The notes beneath the pieces are model-generated. The model saw only the letters and a program-made list of their open reading frames with translations, did not search any database and had not been told where the DNA came from. 64,000 bases of DNA from Rhodococcus jostii RHA1 (GTDB taxonomy: Bacteria > Actinomycetota > Actinomycetes > Mycobacteriales > Mycobacteriaceae), in NCBI RefSeq assembly GCF_000014565.1, contig NC_008268.1, positions 2,480,001 through 2,544,000 of the forward strand, in the 5' to 3' direction. The position numbers and the translations under genes are program-made. The stretch's first letter is position 1, and each line of letters opens with the position of its first letter. Shown here in pieces: positions 7,760 through 16,225 of the stretch.

Positions 7760-9220
7760 GTGACTATCAGCGACGCCACCCCGGACCTCGCCATCTCGTC
7801 GGGCGCCACCGCGACCCCGTCGACCGACCAGGCCTGGACACCCCGCCTCTGGGGCGTCCTGGCCGTGCTGTGCCTCGTCATGTTCCTCGACGGTCTCGAC
7901 GTCTCGATGGTGGGTGTTGCGTTGCCCTCCATCGGAACCGAGCTGGGGCTGTCCACCACCTCGCTCCAATGGATCATCAACGGATACGTACTCGGATTCG
8001 GTGGTCTGCTGCTGCTGGGCGGACGCACTGCCGACCTCCTCGGCCGCCGCCGGGTCTTCCTCATCGCACTCACCGTGTTCGCGATCGCGTCCCTGGTCGG
8101 CGGACTCGTCGACAACGGCACGCTGCTGATCGCGAGCCGCTTCGTGAAAGGACTCGCCGCGGCGTTCACCGCACCGACCGCGATGTCCATCCTCACCACC
8201 ACGTTCAAGGAGGGGCCCGCCCGCAACCGGGCGCTGTCGATCTTCTCCGTCTTCGGAGCCAGCGGCTACTCGTCCGGCCTGATCCTGGGCGGACTGCTGA
8301 CCAGCGCCGGGTGGCGCTGGACCTTCCTGATGCCGGTGCCTTTCGCGGTCCTCGCCCTGGTCGCGGGCGCCGTCCTGATCCCCCGCGACCGCGCCGCCGA
8401 CAACGGCGGACACGACATCGTGGGCGCCGCCACGCTGGTGTCGGGAATGCTGCTCGCCGTCTACACCGTGGTGTCGGCACCGGCCCGCGGCTGGGCCGAT
8501 CCGCTCACGCTGGGCTCGTTCGCACTGGCCGCGGCCCTGCTGGCGTCGTTCTTCGTCGTGGAGAACCGGGTGGCGCACCCGTTGGTGCGTCTGAGCATCC
8601 TCCGCGTCGGCTCGATCGTGCGGGCGAACCTCAGCATCGTCGCACTGTTCGGCTCCTACCTGAGCTTCCAGTTCATGATGACCATCTTCCTGCAGTCGGC
8701 GCTCGGATGGTCGCCACTGGAGATGGCGCTGGGCCTCCTGCCCGCCGGCATCATCGTGGCCTTCGGATCGCCGTTCGTCGGGCGCCTGATCGACGCGTTC
8801 GGCACGGCACGCATGATCATCGCGGCACTGACCTCGTTGAGCCTGGGCTACCTGTGGTTCCTCTTCGCAGGGAGCGACCAGCCCCACTACGCGGTCGCGA
8901 TCCTGCCGAGCGTGCTGCTGCTGGGCGTCGGTTTCGCACTGGGCTTCACGTCGATCATGGCCCAGGCCACGTCGGGCGTCGACGACTCCGAGCAGGGGTT
9001 GGCGTCGGGCCTCGTGCAGACGTCCGCGCAGGTCGGTGCCGCACTCGTGCTGGCACTCACCACCGCACTCGTCACCGCCGGCTCGCACACGGCCACGGGT
9101 ATCAGTGGCACCGGGTTCCACCAGTTCCACTCCGGCCTCGTACTCGTCACGGGAGTCGCGTTGCTGGGACTGCTGATCACGCTGTCACCGCTGCTGCGCA
9201 GGGTGCTCAACCCCGCGTGA
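7760..9220 (+). CDS. MFS multidrug/H+ antiporter (DHA2, EmrB/QacA type)
   Basis: 486 residues from GTG 7760 (start not certain: no good ribosome-binding site is seen, and leaderless translation is possible). Motif A is GGRTADLLGRRRVF, the first helix contains VMFLDGLDVSMVGVALPSI (the antiporter pattern of 14-helix DHA2 pumps), and motif C appears as FGASGYSSGLILGGLL. About 14 hydrophobic segments can be counted. The adjacent divergent MarR gene suggests inducible export of a toxic aromatic or drug. A strong hairpin follows the stop. Confidence 0.9.
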   Translation: MTISDATPDLAISSGATATPSTDQAWTPRLWGVLAVLCLVMFLDGLDVSMVGVALPSIGTELGLSTTSLQWIINGYVLGFGGLLLLGGRTADLLGRRRVFLIALTVFAIASLVGGLVDNGTLLIASRFVKGLAAAFTAPTAMSILTTTFKEGPARNRALSIFSVFGASGYSSGLILGGLLTSAGWRWTFLMPVPFAVLALVAGAVLIPRDRAADNGGHDIVGAATLVSGMLLAVYTVVSAPARGWADPLTLGSFALAAALLASFFVVENRVAHPLVRLSILRVGSIVRANLSIVALFGSYLSFQFMMTIFLQSALGWSPLEMALGLLPAGIIVAFGSPFVGRLIDAFGTARMIIAALTSLSLGYLWFLFAGSDQPHYAVAILPSVLLLGVGFALGFTSIMAQATSGVDDSEQGLASGLVQTSAQVGAALVLALTTALVTAGSHTATGISGTGFHQFHSGLVLVTGVALLGLLITLSPLLRRVLNPA

Positions 9221-9225
9221 GGCCC

Positions 9226-9269
9226 GAACGGCAGAACGGGTGGGCACAGGCCCACCCGTTCTGCCGTTC
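9226..9269. terminator. Bidirectional terminator between the convergent MFS and esterase genes
   Basis: A perfect 19-bp inverted repeat (9226-9244 with 9251-9269) has a 6-nt loop and lies between two converging genes. There is no long T run, so it may work as an intrinsic terminator in both directions with modest efficiency. Confidence 0.75.
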
Positions 9270-9276
9270 ACGTCGT

Positions 9277-10248
9277 TCAGGCCGAGTGCCGCTTCGAGTC
9301 CGTGAGCGCGCGGGACGCGAAGTCGACGGTGAGTCCGATAATCGTGCGACTCTCCCGCAGCACCTTGCCGATCACCGGGAACGCGTGGATCTGCCCACTC
9401 CAGATGTGGGTCTCGATCTGCCGCCCCTCCCGATCGAACCTGTCCGTGATGATCTCGACGTCGGGCCGCATGATCTCGTATTCGGCGGCGGTGAGGAAGA
9501 CCGGCGGGAACAGCGCCGGATCCGCGTTCACCGGAGACTGGGCGCCCGGAATCTGATCGGGCCCGGCCAGCCAGCGATCCTTCAGCTTGGCCACCTGCGA
9601 CATCGGCAGGTACGCGTCGCGTTTCATGAAATCGGGGTCGTGATCCTCGAGGTCGAGGTTGAGCAGCGGGGAGTACCCGATGACGGCCGCCGGGCGGGTG
9701 AGGCCCCGCAACGCTGCAACTTCCGCGACCTTCATCGCGAGATATCCGCCCGCCGAGTCCCCCGCGACGATCACCCTGCTGGGGTCGTCGCAGACCTTCA
9801 GCACCTCGGTGTACGCGGTCATGGCGTCCACCAGCGACGCACCGATCGCACCCTTGGGAAGTTGCCGGTACTCGACCGAGACGACGGGCGCACCCGAACG
9901 TGCGGCGAGCAGTCCGCATAGTGCCCGGTGGGTGGCGAGCCCGCAGAACACGAATCCGCCGCCGTGGAAGTAGAGGATGGTGGCGCCGTCCATCGACATG
10001 ATCGTGGGGCGCGGATGGGTGATCTTCTCGCACGGCACCCCGCCGAGCGAGATCGCCTCGATGTCGAGGCCCTTCGGCTTGGGAAGCCGGTCGATGAGCT
10101 CGTCGAGGGTCGCCAGCAGTTCGATGCCGCGGTCCGTAGTCGGCCATATCGTGAACAGCGGTTTGACGAAAGCCCTGGCAAACCAGAACGTCATGCGCGC
10201 CCGGCGACTGACATCCCAGTGCCACACGATCGATTCACGCGTTCGCAT
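9277..10248 (-). CDS. HSL-family alpha/beta hydrolase (esterase/lipase)
   Basis: 323 residues from the ATG at 10248 (MRTRESIVWHWDV). It has the oxyanion motif HGGGFVF, the nucleophile motif GDSAGGYLAM and the C-terminal IHAFPVIG with the catalytic His, all of the hormone-sensitive-lipase group. It is a monocistron: gntK upstream ends in a hairpin and a convergent terminator lies downstream. The TGTCCA-N6-TGGACA palindrome 25 bp upstream of the start suggests its own regulator, not encoded next to it. Confidence 0.88.
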   Translation of the reverse strand: MRTRESIVWHWDVSRRARMTFWFARAFVKPLFTIWPTTDRGIELLATLDELIDRLPKPKGLDIEAISLGGVPCEKITHPRPTIMSMDGATILYFHGGGFVFCGLATHRALCGLLAARSGAPVVSVEYRQLPKGAIGASLVDAMTAYTEVLKVCDDPSRVIVAGDSAGGYLAMKVAEVAALRGLTRPAAVIGYSPLLNLDLEDHDPDFMKRDAYLPMSQVAKLKDRWLAGPDQIPGAQSPVNADPALFPPVFLTAAEYEIMRPDVEIITDRFDREGRQIETHIWSGQIHAFPVIGKVLRESRTIIGLTVDFASRALTDSKRHSA

Positions 10249-10273
10249 ACTGCCCTCCGTTGTATCGGACGCT

Positions 10274-10291
10274 TGTCCAGCCAAGTGGACA
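10274..10291. promoter_or_regulatory. Palindromic operator candidate upstream of the esterase
   Basis: A perfect inverted repeat, TGTCCA-GCCAAG-TGGACA, lies 25-43 bp upstream of the esterase start. The spacing fits a TetR- or GntR-like dimer; the regulator is unknown. Confidence 0.4.
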
Positions 10292-10364
10292 CCCTAGGGC
10301 GATCCGGAGAGAAACGCACCCGAAACTCCTCACGTCCGCTCCCCGAGACCCCCCGCCACGGTAA

Positions 10365-10396
10365 GTCGAAGTCGCCCGTTGCCGAGCGACTTCGAC
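10365..10396 (-). terminator. Hairpin downstream of gntK
   Basis: A perfect 11-bp stem (10365-10375 with 10386-10396) with a 10-nt loop lies 25 bp past the gntK stop. No T tract follows on the minus strand, so strength is uncertain. Confidence 0.5.
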
Positions 10397-10420
10397 CGAT
10401 TTCGTCCGATTGCCCGAGGT

Positions 10421-10993
10421 TCACCGACCCAGTCGCTGCTCCAGCCGAGCGATGATCTCGGTCGCCACCTGGGTGGGCGATCCGCCCACGTCCACCACGA
10501 TCGCATCCTCGTCCGGTTCGATCGGTTCGAGCGTCGAGATCTGTGTGTCCAGCAACGACGGGGGCATGAAGTGGTCGAGCCGGGCGGTCAGCCGTTCCCC
10601 GATCTGCGCCCGCGACCCGGCGAGATGCACGAAGACGACGTTGTCGCCCCGCAACACGTCGCGGTAGCTGCGCTTCAGCGCCGAGCAGGTGATGACCCCG
10701 GGAAGACCGTTCTCGGTGTGTTCCCGAATCCACCCCGCGACGACATCGAGCCACGGCCAGCGGTCCTCGTCGGTCAACGGCTGCCCCGACGCCATCTTCG
10801 CGACATTCGCGGGTGGGTGCAGGGCGTCTCCCTCCTGCAGGTCCCAGCCCATGGCGCCGGCGATGATTCCCGCGACCGTCGACTTCCCGGACCCCGACAC
10901 CCCCATGAGCACCAGGACCGGGTCTACGGTCTGCGGCGTGCGTCCTGCAGGTTCGCGCGTACTCACGTGCATCTCACCAACCTCACTCGACAT
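10421..10993 (-). CDS. gntK: Gluconokinase
   Basis: 190 residues from the ATG at 10993, which has an AAGGGGG-like ribosome-binding site; an internal ATG at 10972 is an alternative. The P-loop is GVSGSGKST, followed by the substrate segment EGDALHPPANVAKMASGQPLTDEDRWPWL and the CSALKRSYRD LID motif, all diagnostic of GntK. It phosphorylates gluconate to 6-phosphogluconate, the entry point to the edd-eda genes 6 kb away. The stop of gntP lies 14 nt upstream, so the two form a gntP-gntK operon. Confidence 0.95.
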   Translation of the reverse strand: MSSEVGEMHVSTREPAGRTPQTVDPVLVLMGVSGSGKSTVAGIIAGAMGWDLQEGDALHPPANVAKMASGQPLTDEDRWPWLDVVAGWIREHTENGLPGVITCSALKRSYRDVLRGDNVVFVHLAGSRAQIGERLTARLDHFMPPSLLDTQISTLEPIEPDEDAIVVDVGGSPTQVATEIIARLEQRLGR

Positions 10994-11006
10994 TTCTCAG
11001 CCCCCT

Positions 11007-12401
11007 TTAGATGAATACGCTCAGTGCGAGGACCCCGGCGAGACCGGTGACGGAGATGATGCATTCCATCACCGTCCACGTCTTCAGGTTCTGTACCACC
11101 GTGACGCCGAGGTATTCCTTCACCAGCCAGAATCCCGCGTCGTTGACGTGCGACAGGAACAGCGAGCCGGAGCCGATCGCCAGCACCATCAGCGACACGT
11201 GCGTCGAGGTCAGTTCGGCGGCGACGGGCGCGAGGATGCCGGACGCGGTGACCGTCGCGACGGTGGCCGATCCGGTGGCGACGCGGATGAGCACGGCCAC
11301 GAGCCAGGCGAGGAACAGAACGGGCAGGGCGCTGTCCTTGATCGCGTCGGCGATCACATCGGCGATGCCGGTGTCGATCAGGACCTGCTTGAATCCGCCG
11401 CCGGCGCCGACGATGAGGAGGATTCCGGCGATCGGGGGCAGCGAACTCTCCAGCGAGACGGCGATGGCCTTGCGGTCCATGCCGCCACCGCGGCCGAGAA
11501 GCGCCATCCCGGCGAGCACCGCGAGCCCGAGGGCCACGACCGGTGTACCGAGGAAGTCGAGCAGCGCCTTCGCGGGCGACTCCGAGTCGGCGGCGATGAC
11601 GTCGGCGATCGCCTTGCCCAGCATCAGGACGACAGGCAGCAGGATCGCGGACAGGGTGGCCGCGAAGCTGGGCCGGCGACGCTCGGCGGCAGCCTCGGCG
11701 CCTTCCCGGTCTTCGACGGTCACGTAGAGCTCGGGGACGGGGACGTCCACCCAGCGTGCCGCCAGCTTGCTGAACAGCGGTCCGGCGATGACGACGGTGG
11801 GGATCGCGACGAGGACGCCGAGCGCGAGGGTGAGTCCGAGGTTGGCGTTCAGGGCCGCCACCGCGACCAGGGGCCCGGGGTGCGGCGGAACGAGACCGTG
11901 CATGGCCGACAGACCTGCCAGCGTGGGAATCGCGATCCGCATCAGCGACAGTCCCGAACGCCGCGCGACCAGGATGATGACGGGCATCAGCAGCACGAGG
12001 CCGATCTCGAAGAACATCGGCAGGCCGATCACTGCGCCGACCAGCGCCATCATCCACGGCAGCGTCCGCGGACCTGCCCGTCCGACGAGGGTGTCGACGA
12101 CGCGGTCGGCGCCACCGGAATCGGCGAGCAGCTTGCCGAACATGGCACCGAATCCGATGAGGATTCCGACGCTGCCCATCGTGGCCCCGAAGCCCTCGAC
12201 GAAAGACTTCACCGAGTCTTGCCCGCCCAGACCTGCGGCGATACCGACGCCGACGGCGCCGATCGACAGCGCGAGGAACGGGTGGAGTTTGAGCCAGGTG
12301 ATCAGCGCGATGATGACGGCGACGCCGACGACGGCAGCCGTGATCAGCCGCGCGTCGTGGCCGGCACTGTCGGCCGCTGCGAGTAGTGACGCGGTACTCA
12401 T
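11007..12401 (-). CDS. gntP: GntP-family gluconate permease
   Basis: 464 residues from the ATG at 12401 (MSTASLLAAADSAGH), preceded by a GGAG-type ribosome-binding site. It contains multiple hydrophobic helices and the family motifs GFGATMGSVGILIGFGAMFGK, LPMFFEIGLVLLMPV and GLVPPHPGPLVA. Gluconate:H+ symport is the known role. It is the first gene of the gntP-gntK operon; its upstream region holds a CRP/GlxR-like site and a short palindrome shared with the divergent GntR regulator, which fits induction by gluconate plus carbon control. Confidence 0.94.
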   Translation of the reverse strand: MSTASLLAAADSAGHDARLITAAVVGVAVIIALITWLKLHPFLALSIGAVGVGIAAGLGGQDSVKSFVEGFGATMGSVGILIGFGAMFGKLLADSGGADRVVDTLVGRAGPRTLPWMMALVGAVIGLPMFFEIGLVLLMPVIILVARRSGLSLMRIAIPTLAGLSAMHGLVPPHPGPLVAVAALNANLGLTLALGVLVAIPTVVIAGPLFSKLAARWVDVPVPELYVTVEDREGAEAAAERRRPSFAATLSAILLPVVLMLGKAIADVIAADSESPAKALLDFLGTPVVALGLAVLAGMALLGRGGGMDRKAIAVSLESSLPPIAGILLIVGAGGGFKQVLIDTGIADVIADAIKDSALPVLFLAWLVAVLIRVATGSATVATVTASGILAPVAAELTSTHVSLMVLAIGSGSLFLSHVNDAGFWLVKEYLGVTVVQNLKTWTVMECIISVTGLAGVLALSVFI

Positions 12402-12443
12402 TCTGTTGCTCCAGGGAGATCGGTGATGGAATGACCCTTGTTC

Positions 12444-12457
12444 GTGACTCAAATCAC
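12444..12457. promoter_or_regulatory. CRP/GlxR-like site upstream of gntP
   Basis: GTGA-CTCAAA-TCAC is a perfect match to the core of the CRP-family consensus TGTGA-N6-TCACA, 43 bp upstream of the gntP start. gntP and gntK are known GlxR targets in Corynebacterium, which fits. Confidence 0.55.
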
Positions 12458-12497
12458 TCTGCCTCATAAACCATATGATTTCAAGGCTGTACTCGAT

Positions 12498-12510
12498 TAA
12501 GTACTACTTA
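12498..12510. promoter_or_regulatory. Palindrome TAAGTA-C-TACTTA, candidate GntR operator
   Basis: A perfect 13-bp palindrome lies between gntP and the divergent GntR gene. A second, imperfect one (AAACCATATGATTT) sits near 12469-12482. FCD-type GntR proteins bind short palindromes of this size, so autoregulation and gntP control are inferred. Confidence 0.45.
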
Positions 12511-12568
12511 GAGTCAGTATCGCGCGCCAACGTGTGTTCAATGGGGGCAACCGTGGGAACATCGGCGG

Positions 12569-13300
12569 ATGACCAACGCAGACGGCGGCGAGTACCGGCA
12601 GTTGCACGAAACGGTGCTCGATCGGCTGGGGAGCGACATCGTGGCCGGTGTCGTCGCACCCGGCACCCGGATCTCCGCCGACGACGTGGTCACCCAGTAC
12701 TCCGTCTCCCGCACCGTCGTCCGCGAAGTGGTCCGCGTCCTCGAATCCCTCGGACTGCTGGCCGTCCGACGGCGCGTCGGGATCACCGTCCTGGGCGAGG
12801 AGCACTGGAATTCACTGGATCCGAGCGTGATTCGGTGGAAACTGGCCGGCCCGCAGCGGTTCGAACAGCTGTCGAGCCTGAGCGAGCTGCGATCGGGTAT
12901 CGAACCGCTCGCCGCGCGTCTCGCGGCGACACGGGCGACGCCGGAACAGTGCGGGGCGCTGACCGCCGCCGTCATCGGAATGTCGTCGACGTCCCGCGCC
13001 GCGGACACGGACGCCTACCTGGCCCACGACTCCGACTTTCACCGCACACTGCTGACTGCGTCGGGGAATCCGCTGTTGCGTGCGATGTCGCAGATCGTCG
13101 TGGAAGTGCTCGAGGGCCGCACCCGGCACTCACTGATGCCGCACGTCGCCGAGACGGAAGCAATCCGCCTGCACGGCGTCGTGGCGTCGTCTATTCAGAT
13201 GGGCGACGCCGACGCGGCGGAGACGGCCATGCGCGCCATCGTCAGCGAATCCGCGACGGCGGTCGAGCAGATGAAGGACGAAGAAGACACCCGCGAGTGA
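12569..13300 (+). CDS. GntR-family (FCD type) regulator, probable gluconate regulator
   Basis: 243 residues, ATG 12569. N-terminal winged helix: DIVAGVVAPGTRISADDVVTQYSVSRTVVREVVRVLESLGLL. C-terminal FCD helical domain with the metal/ligand residues in HDSDFHRTLLTASGNPLL and later in RLHGVVASSIQMGDADAAE. It is divergent from gntP-gntK with an intergenic palindrome, so control of gluconate uptake by gluconate or 6-phosphogluconate is the simplest reading. A hairpin overlaps its last codons. Confidence 0.9.
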   Translation: MTNADGGEYRQLHETVLDRLGSDIVAGVVAPGTRISADDVVTQYSVSRTVVREVVRVLESLGLLAVRRRVGITVLGEEHWNSLDPSVIRWKLAGPQRFEQLSSLSELRSGIEPLAARLAATRATPEQCGALTAAVIGMSSTSRAADTDAYLAHDSDFHRTLLTASGNPLLRAMSQIVVEVLEGRTRHSLMPHVAETEAIRLHGVVASSIQMGDADAAETAMRAIVSESATAVEQMKDEEDTRE

Positions 13301-13316
13301 GGTACTCGCGGGTGTC
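13286..13316. terminator. Bidirectional terminator between gntR and the sugar porter
   Basis: A perfect 12-bp stem (13286-13297 with 13305-13316) with a 7-nt loop overlaps the end of the GntR coding region and sits before the convergent porter stop. Confidence 0.65.
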
Positions 13317-13337
13317 TCCTGCGCTGCGCGGTAGGTC

Positions 13338-14789
13338 TTACGCGACCGAATCCGAATGCATGGCTTCGAGTTCCACGCCCTTCGTCTCCTTGACCCAGCG
13401 CAACACGAAGACGAGGGACAGCACCGCGCACACCGCGTAGAAGCCGTACGAAATTCCCAGCGAGAAGTCCTTCATGGACGGGAACGTCACGGTGATCAGC
13501 CAGTTCGCTGCCCACTGGGCGCCCGCGGCGAGCGACAGGGCGGCGGCCCGGATGCGGTTGGGGAACGCCTCGCCGAGCAGGACCCACACCACGGGGCCCC
13601 ACGACATTCCGAAGGCCACCACGAAGAGGTTGGCGGCGACGAGGGCGATCGGACCCTGCAGTCCGGTCAGCTGCGGCGTCGTGACGCCGTCCACCACGGT
13701 GGTGGACGCGGTGCCGAAGATGAACGCCATGGTCGCGAGTGTCACAGCCATACCGGCGGAGCCGATGATCAGCAGCGGTCGCCGGCCCACCCGGTCGATG
13801 TAGGCGATGGCGATGAGGGTGGTGGCGATGTTGACCACCGACGTAATGACCGTGATCTGCAGTGAGCTGCCCTCGTCGAAGCCGACGGCCTGCCACAGGA
13901 CGCTGGAGTAGTAGAAGATCACGTTGATACCGACGAACTGCTGAAAGACGGAGAGTCCGATACCGATCCACACGATCGGCATAAGGCCGAACGCGGAGCC
14001 CTTCAGATCACGGATCGACGGTTGCGTCTCCCGGGCCAGCGTCGAGCGAATGCTCTCGATCTTGAGGTCCAGACCCTTCTCGCCGAGCAGGACCGCGAGG
14101 ATGCCGCGGGCCTCACCGAGGCGGCCCTGGGCGATCAGGTAGCGGGGAGATTCGGGAATCGTCAGCGACAGCAGTCCGTAGGCCAGTGCGGGTACGCACA
14201 TCGCGAGGAACATCCAGCGCCAGGCCTCGAGCCCGAACCAGAGTTCTTCCTGCGACCCGCCGGCGATGGCCGCGAGAGCGTAGTCGACCAGGAGCGAGAC
14301 GAAGATGCCCGTGACGATCGCGAGTTGCTGCAGCGACCCGAGACGTCCACGCACCCGGGCGGGCGAGATCTCGGCGATGTAGGCGGGTGCGATGACCGAG
14401 GCCAGACCCACACCGATGCCGCCGACGATTCGGAACGTCACCAGCATCTCGACGTTGGCCGCGAATCCGGTGCCGATGGCGCTCAGCAGGAACATCACCG
14501 CGGCGGCCCGCATGGTGACGAGGCGTCCGTACCGGTCGGCGATCCGCCCGGCCAGCATCGCTCCCGCCGCGGCGCCCAGCAGTGCCGAGGCGATCGCGAA
14601 TCCGAGGAGAGCGGAATCGACCTGGAACTTGCCCTCGATCGCCGACACCGCGCCGTTGATGACTGCGCTGTCGTAGCCGAACAGCAACCCGCCGAGTGCG
14701 GCGACCACCGCGATACGGACGGGAACCGAAGTGCCCTCTGCTGTGTCGCCGGGCGATTCCGCGCCGGGCAACAGGACGTTTTCAGTCAT
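13338..14789 (-). CDS. glcP: GlcP-like sugar porter (MFS, SP family)
   Basis: 483 residues from the ATG at 14789, with GAGGAG eight bases upstream. It shows sugar-porter signatures: GGLLFGYDSAVINGAV, RIADRYGR, PESPRYLI, QQFVGINVIFYYSSVLW, IDRVGRRPLL and the C-terminal VKETKGVELE. From memory it resembles Streptomyces GlcP (glucose permease) closely along its length. It sits downstream of the ROK repressor with a palindrome-rich gap between, and beside the Entner-Doudoroff genes, so glucose uptake feeding Zwf-Edd-Eda is the likely role. Confidence 0.85.
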   Translation of the reverse strand: MTENVLLPGAESPGDTAEGTSVPVRIAVVAALGGLLFGYDSAVINGAVSAIEGKFQVDSALLGFAIASALLGAAAGAMLAGRIADRYGRLVTMRAAAVMFLLSAIGTGFAANVEMLVTFRIVGGIGVGLASVIAPAYIAEISPARVRGRLGSLQQLAIVTGIFVSLLVDYALAAIAGGSQEELWFGLEAWRWMFLAMCVPALAYGLLSLTIPESPRYLIAQGRLGEARGILAVLLGEKGLDLKIESIRSTLARETQPSIRDLKGSAFGLMPIVWIGIGLSVFQQFVGINVIFYYSSVLWQAVGFDEGSSLQITVITSVVNIATTLIAIAYIDRVGRRPLLIIGSAGMAVTLATMAFIFGTASTTVVDGVTTPQLTGLQGPIALVAANLFVVAFGMSWGPVVWVLLGEAFPNRIRAAALSLAAGAQWAANWLITVTFPSMKDFSLGISYGFYAVCAVLSLVFVLRWVKETKGVELEAMHSDSVA

Positions 14790-14904
14790 GGGACTCCTCG
14801 TGAGCAAGGGGGTGATCGGGTCTCGGATCGAGCCGAGGCCTGCGTGAGAGCGCATTCGTTGTGGTGCGGAACACAGTAGGCAACGAAACGGGGAACCGTC
14901 AAGA

Positions 14905-14953
14905 TGTGAACACAAACAGACGAGTGTCACGGTATAAATGTTCACGAATGAAC
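14905..14953. promoter_or_regulatory. Inverted repeats upstream of glcP, candidate ROK operator
   Basis: TGTGAACA (14905-14912) is mirrored by TGTTCAC (14939-14945). The latter half forms its own perfect palindrome GTTCA-CGAA-TGAAC (14940-14953). They lie between the ROK repressor and the glcP start. ROK repressors bind such A/T-rich inverted repeats. Confidence 0.45.
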
Positions 14954-15017
14954 TCGCTTGCCGTGACGAGCGCAGAGTTCACCCCACAAACTGGTGGGAG
15001 ACTTCAGCGGCGAACGG

Positions 15018-16196
15018 TCAGGCCGGAAGCGCGGATCGCAGACCCAGCGCGACGGCGCCGAGCACCTGCGCCCGGGGGCCGAGTTCGGCGACGCGGATGT
15101 CCAGGGAGCGAACTGCGCTGGGCACCGCGTAGCGGCCGACGACCTCGCGCATCGGCCCGAGCAGCAGTTCACCGGCCAGCGCGAGTTCGCCGCCGATGAC
15201 GAGCCGTTCGGGATTGACGAGGTTGCACAGACTCGCCGCCGCGACCCCGACGTGCCGCCCCGTGTCGGCGAGCACCCGGATGCAGGCGGCGTCTCCGCCC
15301 TCGGCCATCGCGACGATGTCGGCGATGGTGAGATCGGGGCCGCGACTCGGTGCGAGCAGCCCGATCACGACGTGCGAGGCGACGAGGGTCTCGAGGCAGC
15401 CGCGGTTGCCGCAGCGGCAGACCTGACCGAACTCGTCGAGTGTCAGGTGGCCGATTTCGCCTGCGGTGCCGCCTCTTCCGCGGTACAGCCGGCCGTCGAG
15501 GACGAGCCCGGCTCCCACACCGTCGGACAGTTTGATGTAGGCGAGATCGGTTGTCCCCCGGCCCGCTCCCCACATGTGTTCGGCGAGCACGCCGAGGTTC
15601 GCGTCGTTGTCGACGTGCACCGCGGTGCCGAGATACTCCGACGCGATGGCCGCCGCGTCGACACCGACCCACCCCGGGAGGATCGACGGGCCGCCGACCT
15701 CGCCGGTGTCGGTCTCGAGCGGCGCGGGCAGACCCATGCCGACCGCGAGGACGGACGAACGGTCGCAGCCGAGTCGATCGAGGGCCGCGTCGAGAAGAGC
15801 GCCCGCCAGCACCACGCCGTCCTCGGCGCGGTGCCCCGCACCGAGTTCGACGCGCTCCTCGGCGAGCACCTGGTGTGCCATGTCGGCGACGGCCACGGTG
15901 AGGTGCCGGTGCCCGAAGTCGATCCCGACCGCGAGCCCCATCTTGCGGGTCAGTCTCACCGCGCGGCCCCGCTGGCCGGGGTGGTCGCCGCCCGGCACGG
16001 CAACCATCCCGGCCGCGGTCAATTCCTTGACCATGTTGGACACGGTGGCGGGAGCCAACCCGGTGCGACGCGCGATCTCCGCCTGGGTGAGCTCACCCGA
16101 CGTCTGGAGTGCGCGGACCACACGGTGCTGGTTGGCGGACTTCAGCGAGGACTGAGAACCCGGCCTCTGAGAGTCACCGTTGTCACTGTCGCGCAC
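15018..16196 (-). CDS. ROK-family transcriptional repressor (NagC/XylR type)
   Basis: 392 residues with a GTG start at 16196. N-terminal helix-turn-helix (LTQAEIARRTGLAPATVSNMVKEL), then a sugar-kinase fold: VGIDFGHRHLTVAV, DNDANLGVLAE, GAGLVLDG, EIGHLTLD and the zinc motif CRCGNRGCLE. The presence of the HTH makes it a regulator rather than a glucokinase. It follows eda by 29 nt on the same strand and so may be co-transcribed with zwf-edd-eda, while the sugar porter lies downstream. Confidence 0.92.
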   Translation of the reverse strand: MRDSDNGDSQRPGSQSSLKSANQHRVVRALQTSGELTQAEIARRTGLAPATVSNMVKELTAAGMVAVPGGDHPGQRGRAVRLTRKMGLAVGIDFGHRHLTVAVADMAHQVLAEERVELGAGHRAEDGVVLAGALLDAALDRLGCDRSSVLAVGMGLPAPLETDTGEVGGPSILPGWVGVDAAAIASEYLGTAVHVDNDANLGVLAEHMWGAGRGTTDLAYIKLSDGVGAGLVLDGRLYRGRGGTAGEIGHLTLDEFGQVCRCGNRGCLETLVASHVVIGLLAPSRGPDLTIADIVAMAEGGDAACIRVLADTGRHVGVAAASLCNLVNPERLVIGGELALAGELLLGPMREVVGRYAVPSAVRSLDIRVAELGPRAQVLGAVALGLRSALPA

Positions 16197-16225
16197 GAAT
16201 TCACCGTACCGCGCCGCTTCTCCTG

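Noticed and set aside
7670..9130. 486-codon open frame antisense to the MFS gene
   Set aside because: Low-complexity Arg/Glu/Asp/Gln/His-rich translation typical of the antisense frame of GC-rich membrane-protein genes; the sense frame has clear MFS motifs.
10689..12386. 565-codon open frame opposite gntK-gntP
   Set aside because: Asp/Arg/Gln-rich shadow of the GntP gene; no domain visible.
15018..16196. Glucokinase as the function of the ROK gene
   Set aside because: The N-terminal helix-turn-helix makes it a NagC/XylR-type regulator.
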